NCBI RefSeq assembly: GCF_001679665.1
Contig: NZ_CP013244.1
Span: 744,001 to 808,000 of the forward strand
DNA length: 64,000 bases
Direction: 5' to 3'
DNA from: Candidatus Viadribacter manganicus
GTDB taxonomy: Bacteria; Pseudomonadota; Alphaproteobacteria; Caulobacterales; Aquidulcibacteraceae
The notes beneath the pieces were generated by a model, which saw only the letters and a program-made list of their open reading frames with translations, made no database searches and had not been told where the DNA came from. How positions within the stretch are numbered: position 1 is the stretch's first letter; every line of letters begins with the position of its first letter. The translations under genes and the position numbers were made by a program. Shown here piece by piece: positions 14,432-22,572 of this stretch.

Positions 14432-15598
14432 CTAACCTCTCGCAGCGCGAGGCGCGCCCCAAACCTCAAGGTGATTGCGCCGCTCGACCCGCCGCGTGGT
14501 GCGAAGGGCGAGCAGCTCATCCAGCCCAACATCAGCAAGCAGCGTCATGATCGCCGCTCGCGCAGCTGGCGCGGCTTGATCGAATGCGTCTTGAATTTTC
14601 TGCAAAAGATAGAGCCGATACGGCATCACGCCGACTTTGACGGCATGGCCGCGCCAAACGAATTCCGCCCGGCCGATAACGCGATCCTGGGTGCGCTCCA
14701 TTCCGCTTGTTCCGGCCTCAAGGTCTGGCCGCTCCGCCAGCCAAGCATTTGTGAACGCGACGTACGCGCGCACTTCTGGAAGATAATCCTCGCCGATGAA
14801 ACGCAGGATATCTTTGAGGCTCTCCGGTATCGCATCATCTGCGAAGAGTTCGGGCTGAGGATTGTTGTACTCGCCTGCGTCCTGATCCGGCGCGTTCATG
14901 CGCTCGGTCCAGCGCCAAACACGAAACGCGGTTTGCTTCATCAACGCAGAAGGATAGGGATCGCGCGCGAGGTGCGCGTAGAGCGGCGCGATAAGGCCCC
15001 AATCGCCAATGGTCGGACGTCCGCCAAGCAAATATGGCGCTTGCACAAGATGCGCATCGAACAAGCGCAAGAATTCCAGATACGAAGCTTCAACGCTCGG
15101 GATCGTCGCTTCCGTCACGCCGAAGCTCGCCATGGCTTTACGCATGCGCACGCTGGCCATATCGAAGACACTGGCCTGCATGTCTTGCGGCGCAAATGGC
15201 GGGGCAAGCGCCGCCGGGAAATCGCGCTCTAAAAAAGCGCGGTTGTGGGCGTCGAAATTCCAGCGGTAGTGCATCGCTGGCCGCAGGAGCCCCTCACCGC
15301 CGAAGAACTCAAAAATGTGCGCGACAACTTTATGGATCGGCGTTTGCGGATAGGCGGGAAAGCGCGTCGCGCCCTTGGCTTCGAAGTGCGCAATGATGTC
15401 CGCGCCATCCTGCACGAGCTCACCATCGGGCGCCTCAAGTACGGGGATGATCCACCGGCCGATACGGGGGATGATCTCTTGATGAAAACCCGCTTGTCCG
15501 GGCGAGCGGTTCTCGAACGCAATGCCCTGCTTGATAAGATAGCTGCGCGCTTTGCCGGTGTAGAGCGAGCCGGGCGTACCGTAGAGTTGATAGGTCAT
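14432..15598 (-). CDS. Glutathione S-transferase family protein
   Basis: The protein has 388 residues from the ATG at 15596-15598. A thioredoxin-like GST N-terminal domain is visible: YQLYGTPGSLYTGKARSYL, the cis-proline segment IIPVLEAPDG, and VQDGADIIAHFEAKG. A C-terminal helical domain follows (GGRPTIGDWGLIAPLYAHL), plus about 130 extra residues beyond the usual GST length. The upstream leader carries a hairpin (15610-15638) where a ribosome binding site would be expected. The substrate is unknown. Confidence 0.8.
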   Translation of the reverse strand: MTYQLYGTPGSLYTGKARSYLIKQGIAFENRSPGQAGFHQEIIPRIGRWIIPVLEAPDGELVQDGADIIAHFEAKGATRFPAYPQTPIHKVVAHIFEFFGGEGLLRPAMHYRWNFDAHNRAFLERDFPAALAPPFAPQDMQASVFDMASVRMRKAMASFGVTEATIPSVEASYLEFLRLFDAHLVQAPYLLGGRPTIGDWGLIAPLYAHLARDPYPSALMKQTAFRVWRWTERMNAPDQDAGEYNNPQPELFADDAIPESLKDILRFIGEDYLPEVRAYVAFTNAWLAERPDLEAGTSGMERTQDRVIGRAEFVWRGHAVKVGVMPYRLYLLQKIQDAFDQAAPAARAAIMTLLADVGLDELLALRTTRRVERRNHLEVWGAPRAARG

Positions 15599-16190
15599 AG
15601 ACAAGCCCGAGAGTCGCCGTGTGCGAACGGCGAACTCTAGGGCTTCATTTGAGCGCGGCCAAGCAAGAGTGAAATCTCACCCCTACGGCCCGAAGATGAA
15701 ATCGGCGATCTGCGCTGCGTTGAAGCGCGAAAATCCGCTCGTATCGGAAGGCATGCTCGATGGCGCCGTCGAGCGCTCCCATCGCTCCCAAACACCGGCC
15801 ACGGCATCGACTGCAACGCGCCCGTGCGAAACATAAAACTCGCACCGTCATCAGGCCGATCAGACCCGACGCGCTCGGCGTCTGGTGACTCCAACAGCGA
15901 GAGGCGAGCGTGTCGCATTGGCATGGACGGATCACTCCTAGCGCGACAACGCCATGTCACGCTCGATCGTTGCGTTCGAACAGGACGCGCTCAGCACGGC
16001 CCACGAATTTGTATCGACCCCACCCTCTCGAAAGACCGCCGGACGCGGCAAATGACGATGCGGCGAGCAGGAGCCCGATCGCGCGCAGCGTTTCAGCTAC
16101 CCGAAAACAGACCGACGCAACGCGTCAACACCGCGCCCGAGCGTGAAATCCGGGCGAGGCCAAACGGCTCAAAAATGTCTGCGAAAACAA
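15599..16190. other. Intergenic stretch without a supported gene
   Basis: About 590 bases lie between the GST start and tRNA-Arg. Short open frames exist on both strands but none has a recognisable family, a convincing ribosome binding site or a consistent codon pattern. The only structured element is a hairpin at 15610-15638 (11 paired bases, one bulge, 6-base loop). It could be a decayed gene or the tRNA transcription unit's flank. Confidence 0.5.
15610..15638 (-). other. Leader hairpin upstream of the GST gene
   Basis: Arms AGAGT-CGCCGT and ACGGCG-A-ACTCT form 11 base pairs around a 6-base loop. The hairpin ends 12 bases before the GST start codon, so it may control translation or end an upstream transcript. 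There is no T tract. Confidence 0.4.
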
Positions 16191-16267
16191 TGGCGCGCCC
16201 GAAGAGATTCGAACTCCTGACCCCCAGATTCGTAGTCTGGTGCTCTATCCAGCTGAGCTACGGGCGC
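16191..16267 (-). tRNA. tRNA-Arg (anticodon ACG), CCA encoded
   Basis: On the minus strand the acceptor arm is GCGCCCG paired with CGGGCGC, the D arm is GCTCAGCTGGATAGAGC, the anticodon arm is CCAGA-CTACGAA-TCTGG giving anticodon ACG, and the T arm contains GTTCGAATC. A discriminator G is followed by an encoded CCA (16191-16193). Such tRNAs read CGN codons after A34 deamination. Confidence 0.97.
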
Positions 16268-16320
16268 GAAGGCGCGGTGCATAGCGTCAGGTTGCGGCGC
16301 TGGCAAGGCTGACCTGGAGC

Positions 16321-17328
16321 CTAAAGGTCGCGCCAGGCCTTATGACGGCCCAGCGGGGCGGCGGCATGGACGCCCCGGACGATTGCGCGGGCGAGGCAGT
16401 CGGCGGCGAGCGCGCCCAGCCGGGCGATGGTCAGCGCCCGTGGTTCGCCGGTCTCGCGGGCGCCTGTGGATAAGGCAAAGACAACATCGCCATCGAAAGG
16501 CGCGAAGACGGGACGGATCGCCCGCGCGACCCCGGCGCTCGCCATCTGCGCAATACGCTTGGCTTCAGCGGGCGTGAGCGCTGCATCGGTGGCGACGCAC
16601 GCGATCGTCGTATTGGCGCGCGGCTGCGGATTGAACTTCGCGCCACCCCAATCTTCAGCGTCGAACTTTTCGCCGGTTGGTGCGACAGCGCCGAACTCGC
16701 CGTCGATTTCGAACGGATGCGCCCAGAACGCGCGCGCGTTCGGCATTGTGGTGGAGCCCCAGCAATTGACGCAAGCGAGTGCGCCGATCGTATAGCCATC
16801 TTGGGTGACAATGCTGGCGCTGCCCTGCCCGCCTTTGAGCGCACCGGCGACGGCGCCAAGGCCGGCGCCGGCGTTGCCAAGCGGCGTCGCTTTGGCGCGC
16901 GCTGCGTATGCTTGCCGGCCAAGTGCGTTGTAGGGCGGCGCATCGTTCCAGGATTTATCGCCGCCATTGGCGAGATCGTAGAGGATGGCGGCAGGGATCA
17001 CAGGCGAACGCGGCACGCCGGGCAAATCAATAAGGGCAAAGCCTCTGCCTTCGGCGCCCATCGCCGCCGCAACCCCATCCGCTGCGGCAAGCCCGTAGAC
17101 GGAACCGCCGCTCAGCACGAGTGCGTCAATTGCGTCGACGAGATTTTCGGGAGCGAGCGCGTCAGTTTCGCGTGTGCCTGGACCGCCGCCGCGGACGTCG
17201 ACGGCGCATACCGCACGCGCATCCGGAACGATCACCGTAACGCCAGTCAGAGCCCGCGCGTCTTCGGCGCAACCTATGGACAAACCAGCCACATCACTCA
17301 ATGAATTGGTTGGGCCGGGACGCGCCAT
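16321..17328 (-). CDS. P1 (DmpA/NylC-type) family peptidase
   Basis: The protein has 335 residues from the ATG at 17326-17328. Longer readings upstream have no similarity and would overlap the divergent gene. The family begins NSLSDVAGLSIGCAED, followed by GVTVIVPDARAVCAVDVRGGGPGTRETD and LVLSGGSVYGLAAADGV. An Asn-Thr-Thr at 239-241 is the place where NylC-type members cleave themselves to expose an N-terminal nucleophile, here T240. These Ntn-like hydrolases are aminopeptidases or amidases. It is divergent from gamma-glutamyltransferase across 47 bases. Confidence 0.9.
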   Translation of the reverse strand: MARPGPTNSLSDVAGLSIGCAEDARALTGVTVIVPDARAVCAVDVRGGGPGTRETDALAPENLVDAIDALVLSGGSVYGLAAADGVAAAMGAEGRGFALIDLPGVPRSPVIPAAILYDLANGGDKSWNDAPPYNALGRQAYAARAKATPLGNAGAGLGAVAGALKGGQGSASIVTQDGYTIGALACVNCWGSTTMPNARAFWAHPFEIDGEFGAVAPTGEKFDAEDWGGAKFNPQPRANTTIACVATDAALTPAEAKRIAQMASAGVARAIRPVFAPFDGDVVFALSTGARETGEPRALTIARLGALAADCLARAIVRGVHAAAPLGRHKAWRDL

Positions 17329-17375
17329 GGCGTGCTCTTTCGCGTTAGAATTACGCCGTCGTAGGAAGCGTCCTG

Positions 17376-19148
17376 ATGTTTGACAAGCAATCGTTGAAAC
17401 GCATCGCCACGCCGCTGATCGCGTTACTGCTGGTCGCGTGCGCATCGGGATCGATGCCGGGCGTGTCGCAACAAGGCGCGCCGCGCGGTGAAGCCATGGT
17501 AGCCGCAGCCAACCCGCATGCTGTCGAGGCAGCGCAAGAGATTTTGCGCGCGGGCGGCAGCGCCGTTGACGCTGCAATCGCGGCGGAGCTGGTGCTTGGT
17601 TTGGTGGAGCCGCAATCGTCCGGCATCGGCGGCGGCGGCTTCATGCTTCACTACAACGCCGCCGACGAAGCTATCAGCGGCTATGACGGGCGCGAGATCG
17701 CGCCGGCCGGTGCGCGGCCCGACATGTTCTTGGACGCGCGCGGACGGCCGATGCCATTCCTCGACGCGCAAGCAAGCGGGCGATCGATCGGTACGCCATT
17801 GCTAATCTCGATGCTGAAGCTCGCGCACGAGGATCACGGCCGGTTGCCGTGGGCGCGCCTGTTTCAACCGGCCATTCGATTGGCCGAAGAAGGCTTCGCG
17901 ATTTCACCGCGGCTTGCGGGCTTCATCGCCTATTCGGGCGGCGCCGGCGGACGCTTGCGCGCGGATTTTGCGGCGCGCGCTTATTTTTTCGATCGCCAGG
18001 GCAACCCACTCCAGGTGGGCGACATCCTGCGCAATCTTGACTATGCGGCGACATTGCGCGCAATTGCCGAACAAGGGCCGAGCGCGCTGAGCCAAGGGCC
18101 GATTGCGGACGGCATCGTAGCAACGGCACGACGCAATCCGCGTGGCGGCTCGCTGGCATTGAGCGATCTGAGCGCCGCGCAGGCGCGCCGGTTTGAGCCT
18201 GTGTGCGGCCCCTATCGCGTTTATCGCGTGTGCTCCACGAACGCACCAGCTTCGGGCAATGCGCTGATCGCCATTCTCGGGCTCTACGAGCGCGCGCGGC
18301 CGCGACCAGAAGGCGTCAACAGCGCTGATGATTGGGCGGCGTTCCTTTGGGCAAGCCGCCTCTCCTTCGCGGACCGCGATTATTACATGGCCGACGATAG
18401 CCTTGTGCCAGTGCCGACGTTGGACTTGATCAATCCGGACTATCTCAATGCCCGCGCGCTGTTGATCGATGTTGCGCATGCGCCCGAACAAACACCACCA
18501 GGCGCACCGCCAGGACACCCGGATCTCTACGACCGTTGGGGGCGCGATCTTGGCGAAGACACCGGCACCACGCACATCGCGATCGTCGACGGCTGGGGCA
18601 ATGCAGTCTCGCTGACGGCGACGGTTGAGAGCCTCTTCGGTTCGCAGCGCATGACCAACGGCTTCCTCCTCAACAACCAGCTGACCGACTTTTCGTTCAC
18701 GCCAACCTTAAACGGGCGCCCGGTCGCCAATGCTGTTGCGCCAGGCAAACGCCCGCGTTCATCTATGACGCCGGTGATCGTCACCGACCGTGACGGCGAT
18801 TTGGAATTGGTTGTCGGCTCGCCCGGTGGCTCGTCAATCATCGCGTACACAGCGCGCACGACGATCGGCATTCTTGATTGGGGCCTGCCGGTGCAGGACG
18901 CGATCAATGTCGGCAACGCCACGGCGCGCACGGAAACAGTCGCGGCGGAAATCACGCGCTTTCCCGCAGGCATCGCCGATGCGTTGACGGCGCGCGGCTG
19001 GCAGTTGCAGCAAACGAGCCTTGGTGAAGTCAGCGGTTTGCACGCGATCCGCGTTACGCCGCGCGGCCTCGAAGGTGGCGCCGATCCGCGGCGCGAAGGC
19101 GTTGTAGGCCGTGTTTCACCCGAGCAAAGCGCAATGCCGTCGCGCTAG
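17376..19148 (+). CDS. ggt: Gamma-glutamyltransferase
   Basis: The protein has 590 residues. The N-terminus has a lipobox (LLLVAC), suggesting a lipoprotein. The precursor shows the family hallmarks NPHAVEAAQEILRAGGSAVDA and VEPQSSGIGGGGFML. The autoprocessing site is DTGTTHIAIVD, where T398 would become the N-terminal nucleophile of the small subunit, and SPGGSSI and the C-terminal domain follow. The enzyme transfers or hydrolyses gamma-glutamyl groups of glutathione in the periplasm. AGGA lies nine bases before the ATG. It converges with the signal-peptidase-like gene, overlapping by four bases. Confidence 0.93.
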   Translation: MFDKQSLKRIATPLIALLLVACASGSMPGVSQQGAPRGEAMVAAANPHAVEAAQEILRAGGSAVDAAIAAELVLGLVEPQSSGIGGGGFMLHYNAADEAISGYDGREIAPAGARPDMFLDARGRPMPFLDAQASGRSIGTPLLISMLKLAHEDHGRLPWARLFQPAIRLAEEGFAISPRLAGFIAYSGGAGGRLRADFAARAYFFDRQGNPLQVGDILRNLDYAATLRAIAEQGPSALSQGPIADGIVATARRNPRGGSLALSDLSAAQARRFEPVCGPYRVYRVCSTNAPASGNALIAILGLYERARPRPEGVNSADDWAAFLWASRLSFADRDYYMADDSLVPVPTLDLINPDYLNARALLIDVAHAPEQTPPGAPPGHPDLYDRWGRDLGEDTGTTHIAIVDGWGNAVSLTATVESLFGSQRMTNGFLLNNQLTDFSFTPTLNGRPVANAVAPGKRPRSSMTPVIVTDRDGDLELVVGSPGGSSIIAYTARTTIGILDWGLPVQDAINVGNATARTETVAAEITRFPAGIADALTARGWQLQQTSLGEVSGLHAIRVTPRGLEGGADPRREGVVGRVSPEQSAMPSR

Positions 19149-20125
19149 CGCGGAGTGAATATCTCGTCGACCCTGCCGATCAAATTGTCGAACGGTATGT
19201 ATCCGATCACGCTGGGGACGCGGCTGTCAGCTGAGTTGTCGCGATCATCGCCCATCGCGAAATAGTGCCCGGCGGGAACGACGAAGACCTGCGTATCATC
19301 AAGCTCGGACACGCCGCGATCGAGGGTGAGATAACTCACGCCATTCGGTAGCGTTTCGCGGAAGACTTGCGCTTGAAACTCGCTCCCTTCGGCGCCGAAG
19401 GTTTGCTCGCCAAGCGATTGCCTTGCTACTGGACTTCCATTGATGTTGAGCACGCCGCCGATCATTTGAATTCGATCACCGGGAAGGCCGACGATGCGCT
19501 TGACGAAATCTCGGTCCGGCTCAGGCGTTGGCCGGAAGACTGCGATATCGCCCCGTTCCGGAACGTGCGCGCGCCAACGCCCGCTTGGGGCCAGACTTTC
19601 AAACGGCGCGATGGAAAAGCGACTGTAGCCGTAGCTCCATTTGGCGACGAGCACATAATCACCGACGTTCAAAGTTGGCTGCATCGCGCCGGAAGGAATG
19701 CGGAACGGATGTATGGTTGTGAAGCGTAACGCCATCGCAAGTGCGGCCGTCACCAGAAGTGGAACGAGCCATATCGCGAGGTAGCCGAGCAGACGAACGG
19801 GCCCCGCTTTCTCAACCTGCTGACGCTTGGCGACGAAGACCCAAACCCAGATCGCGGCGACGACGCTGATCACCACGCCCACAAGATCGACGAACGAAAA
19901 GCCGTTGGGATTGAAGAATGCCAAGGGGAAAGTGTGAGTCATCAAAACGTACGCGGCGAACCCAAGTCCGCTTGCGACGCCGCTCGCTACGCTAAAAACC
20001 GCCATCCAGATCGCGGCGCGGGTTCGGCGGGCGTAGAACAGCCCAACGCCTAGCCCCAGAAATGTCAGCAACGCCGCAATCCAGGGGCGCACGCGACGCG
20101 TGTCGGCCTGTGCTTCTTCGCTCAT
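19145..20125 (-). CDS. Signal peptidase I-like protein with Ala at the nucleophile position
   Basis: The protein has 326 residues. About 130 N-terminal residues contain four hydrophobic segments, more than in E. coli LepB. An S26A peptidase domain follows: the Ser box reads IPSGAMQPTL, so the residue before Met, the E. coli Ser90 equivalent, is Ala147, while S145 (equivalent to Ser88) is kept. The general-base lysine is K209 in FVKRIVGLPGD, and GDDRDNSADSR is intact. It may be inactive, use S145, or have another role. It lies 42 bases downstream of a histidine kinase gene. A normal signal peptidase gene is at 61170-61910. Confidence 0.9.
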   Translation of the reverse strand: MSEEAQADTRRVRPWIAALLTFLGLGVGLFYARRTRAAIWMAVFSVASGVASGLGFAAYVLMTHTFPLAFFNPNGFSFVDLVGVVISVVAAIWVWVFVAKRQQVEKAGPVRLLGYLAIWLVPLLVTAALAMALRFTTIHPFRIPSGAMQPTLNVGDYVLVAKWSYGYSRFSIAPFESLAPSGRWRAHVPERGDIAVFRPTPEPDRDFVKRIVGLPGDRIQMIGGVLNINGSPVARQSLGEQTFGAEGSEFQAQVFRETLPNGVSYLTLDRGVSELDDTQVFVVPAGHYFAMGDDRDNSADSRVPSVIGYIPFDNLIGRVDEIFTPR

Positions 20126-20167
20126 GTTGGCCTCCCCGATCTTGGTAGCAGCAATCGCGCCTTCGCG

Positions 20168-21610
20168 CTAAGCGGCCGGGAGCGTGATGCGAAAAGTGGT
20201 GCCTTCGGCGCCGGTGCGAGTAAGTTCGAGTTCGCCGCCCATGGCGCGGGTAAGTTCGCGCGCGATGGCAAGGCCAAGTCCGGTGCCACCCGCTTCGGGC
20301 GCCGCCGAGACGAAGGGTTCAAACAAGCGGGCGCGGAGGTTTTCACGCACGCCCGGGCCGTGATCGATCACTTCGATTTCACAGCGTCCATCAACGCGCA
20401 GGGCCCGTACGACGAGCAATTTATCGCGGCGCGTATGGTCCTTCATCGCTTGCGCAGCATTGCGAAGAAGGTTGCCTAGAATGCGATGCAGATGATCGGC
20501 GTCAGCTACGCAAGCGAGCCCCGCTTCGATATCTTCTTTATAGTCGACCCCGGCAAAACCGATGAGGGATTCCGCCGCCGCTTCCTCTGCGGCCTCGTTG
20601 ACATCGACTTTCTGCAGCTTCGGCGGGTCCTCATCGGCGCGGCCGTATTTTAGCGTCGATGCCGCAAGGCCTGCTGCGCGATCGATCGTGCGCTCAAGAC
20701 GCGGGGCCAATTGGCGGACGGCTGGATCTTCCGATTGCGCCAAACGGTCGGCGACCAATTGGGCGGTCGAGAGCATGTTGCGTAGATCGTGACCGATGCG
20801 CGCAACTGCAGCGCCCAAAGCGGCCAGGCGCTCGTTTTGGCGCAATGCGTTGCGCACCTGCTCGGCCATATCAGCGGCGGCGCGCTGGGCGCGGCCAATT
20901 TCGTCGCTGCGTTGACTACGTGGAAATGCAATCGAGACGTCTTCCGGCTTATCGCGAAAGCGTTCGATGGCTTCCGTCAGATCGCGCATCGGACGCACGA
21001 AGGCGGCGCTTAGGGCAAAATAGATGAGCGCGGCCGCGGCCATCAAAATGAGCATCGAGACGCGCGCGAAACGCTCGGCAAAATGCTCCACCGCTTCCTT
21101 CAACGGTGCTTCATTTAGAACGATCTCGACGAATTCGCCGCTTTCGAAGCGCGGGCGCGAAAGGACGCGAAGCACGCGTCCCGGCGGCGCGAAGAATGTC
21201 TCCAGAGCCCACTTGAAGCGCTGCCAACCCGACGCGCGCGTATAATCGTAGAGCACCAGCACTTCGTTGTTGGCGGCGTTCGGGTCTTCGAGCAGCAAGA
21301 TGCGCTCGCCCTCGCGCTGGATGGCGACGCGCTGAACTTGGGCGTTCTCAAGCAGATCGTATTCGAGCGTGTCGGTGATGTTGAGGTCGGGCGAAACTTC
21401 GAGCGCGATCGCGGCGATCTGCGCGAGATTGATGCGCTCACGCAGCCAAGCTTCGTGGAAACCCGCCAGAGCGGGCGCAAACACGAAAATCTCGCCGGCG
21501 ATCACGGCCAGGGCGGTCAGCCCCAGCAGCCGGCCCGCCAAGCTATCGACGAACTCGCGAGCGCGCCGCCATGGGCCGCTCTGGCGGGCGGTATCGTCGG
21601 GGAGACTCAT
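20168..21610 (-). CDS. Sensor histidine kinase
   Basis: The protein has 480 residues. Two transmembrane segments (about 28-50 and 180-205) flank a periplasmic region of roughly 130 residues. A HAMP-like linker follows, then the phospho-acceptor box IGHDLRNMLS, the N box GNLLRNAAQ, the G1 box DHGPGV and the G2 box GGTGLGLAIA. The H box with HDLRN rather than HELRTP places it in a less common subgroup. No response regulator gene is nearby. It is followed in the same direction by the signal-peptidase-like gene, a possible operon. Confidence 0.92.
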   Translation of the reverse strand: MSLPDDTARQSGPWRRAREFVDSLAGRLLGLTALAVIAGEIFVFAPALAGFHEAWLRERINLAQIAAIALEVSPDLNITDTLEYDLLENAQVQRVAIQREGERILLLEDPNAANNEVLVLYDYTRASGWQRFKWALETFFAPPGRVLRVLSRPRFESGEFVEIVLNEAPLKEAVEHFAERFARVSMLILMAAAALIYFALSAAFVRPMRDLTEAIERFRDKPEDVSIAFPRSQRSDEIGRAQRAAADMAEQVRNALRQNERLAALGAAVARIGHDLRNMLSTAQLVADRLAQSEDPAVRQLAPRLERTIDRAAGLAASTLKYGRADEDPPKLQKVDVNEAAEEAAAESLIGFAGVDYKEDIEAGLACVADADHLHRILGNLLRNAAQAMKDHTRRDKLLVVRALRVDGRCEIEVIDHGPGVRENLRARLFEPFVSAAPEAGGTGLGLAIARELTRAMGGELELTRTGAEGTTFRITLPAA

Positions 21611-21804
21611 GCCCCCAATGCCCTAGCGCAGACTGCGGGTTTTTGTCAGGCGGGTCCCGTTTCGGAACCGAACCGAGAATTCATGCGGCCGGCGGGGCTG
21701 AAGGGCCTAGGCTGTGAACATCGTCGGCATGGGGCACTTTCCACAGGCAGCCGGCGGCTGAGAGAGACTTGAACTCCCGCCCCTCCCAAGGAAGGAGCCT
21801 CTCT

Positions 21805-21912
21805 ATGCAATCTCGAACCGGGCCGCCAAAATGGCGGTCGATCATGTTTTTGGGCGCTCTTTGGGCGATGGCGATCGTGTTTCTGATCGCGAGGGCATTT
21901 GTCCCAGTCTGA
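21805..21912 (+). CDS. Small membrane protein (35 residues) upstream of rpmH
   Basis: This short reading frame has a strong GGAAGGAG seven bases before its ATG. It encodes a basic N-terminus (MQSRTGPPKWRS) followed by one hydrophobic helix (IMFLGALWAMAIVFLIARAF). A GC-rich hairpin with a short T run starts 16 bases after the stop, consistent with a monocistronic unit. No family is recognised. Ribosome binding site, topology and terminator together make it more likely real than not. Confidence 0.55.
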   Translation: MQSRTGPPKWRSIMFLGALWAMAIVFLIARAFVPV

Positions 21913-21928
21913 TCGCCTTGACGCTTCA

Positions 21929-21961
21929 AAGGGGCTGGGGTAATCCCCGCCCCTTCGTTTT
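21929..21961 (+). terminator. Hairpin terminator between the small ORF and rpmH
   Basis: AAGGGGC and GCCCCTT arms with inner GGGG/CCCC around a TAAT loop form a strong stem with one bulge. It is followed by CGTTTT, a short T tract. Confidence 0.6.
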
Positions 21962-21999
21962 CCGGCCCACCAGGGCCCATTAAGTATTGAGGCGTCGTC

Positions 22000-22140
22000 G
22001 TGAGCACCAAGCGGACCTACCAGCCGAGCCGGCTCGTTCGTAAGCGTCGCCATGGCTTCCGCGCCCGTATGGCCACCAAGGGTGGTCAAAAGGTGCTGTC
22101 GCGCCGCCGCGCCAAGGGCCGCAAGAAGCTCTCGGCCTAA
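22000..22140 (+). CDS. rpmH: 50S ribosomal protein L34
   Basis: The protein has 46 residues starting at GTG (22000), with GAGG seven bases upstream. The sequence [19 protein letters not shown] continues with RARMATKGG and a Lys/Arg-rich end, the near-invariant L34 pattern. An N-terminal Ser-Thr precedes the usual KRTYQPS. It is first in the conserved rpmH-rnpA-yidC-yihA order. Confidence 0.97.
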   Translation: MSTKRTYQPSRLVRKRRHGFRARMATKGGQKVLSRRRAKGRKKLSA

Positions 22141-22170
22141 GCGCCCCTGCCGGGCTACAAGTCCGGCCCA

Positions 22171-22566
22171 ATGACCTCCGGCCCGTCCCTGCAACACCTG
22201 ACCAAGCGCGCGCAATTTTTGTTTGTGCGGGCTGGCTTTCGTGCGTCCCGTCCAGGGGTGCTGGTAGAGGCGCGCCGCCGCGAGGAGGCCGGCGCTATCG
22301 GGGTTGGCTTTACAGCGTCAAAGAAGGTCGGCGGGGCGGTCGAGCGAAACCGCGCCAAACGTCGCCTTCGGGAGGCGGCTCGTCGCCTTCTGCCAGAACA
22401 TGGGCTTGCCGGGGTCGATTACGTCCTGGTGGCGCGGCAACAGACCCCATCTGCGCCTTGGCCCGCCTTGCTTGACGATCTTGGAAACGCGCTGATAAGG
22501 CTCCGCGCCGATCTGGAAGGCGCGAAACGCGCTAAAGCTCCCAAAAAATCAACCGAAAGCGACTGA
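22171..22566 (+). CDS. rnpA: Ribonuclease P protein component
   Basis: The protein has 131 residues. It shows the RNase P protein motif VERNRAKRRLREAARRL, preceded by VGFTASKKVGGA, the conserved RNR region that contacts the catalytic RNA. It matures the 5' ends of tRNAs with the P RNA. It starts 30 bases after rpmH and ends 6 bases before yidC. The C-terminus is a basic, probably disordered tail. Confidence 0.96.
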   Translation: MTSGPSLQHLTKRAQFLFVRAGFRASRPGVLVEARRREEAGAIGVGFTASKKVGGAVERNRAKRRLREAARRLLPEHGLAGVDYVLVARQQTPSAPWPALLDDLGNALIRLRADLEGAKRAKAPKKSTESD

Positions 22567-22572
22567 ACTCCG

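Noticed and set aside
21752..21828. tRNA-like element on the minus strand (7-base acceptor-like arms 77 bases apart, T-loop-like TTCAAGT)
   Set aside because: The D arm is missing, the T arm is not adjacent to the acceptor strand, and no CCA is present. It also overlaps the small ORF.
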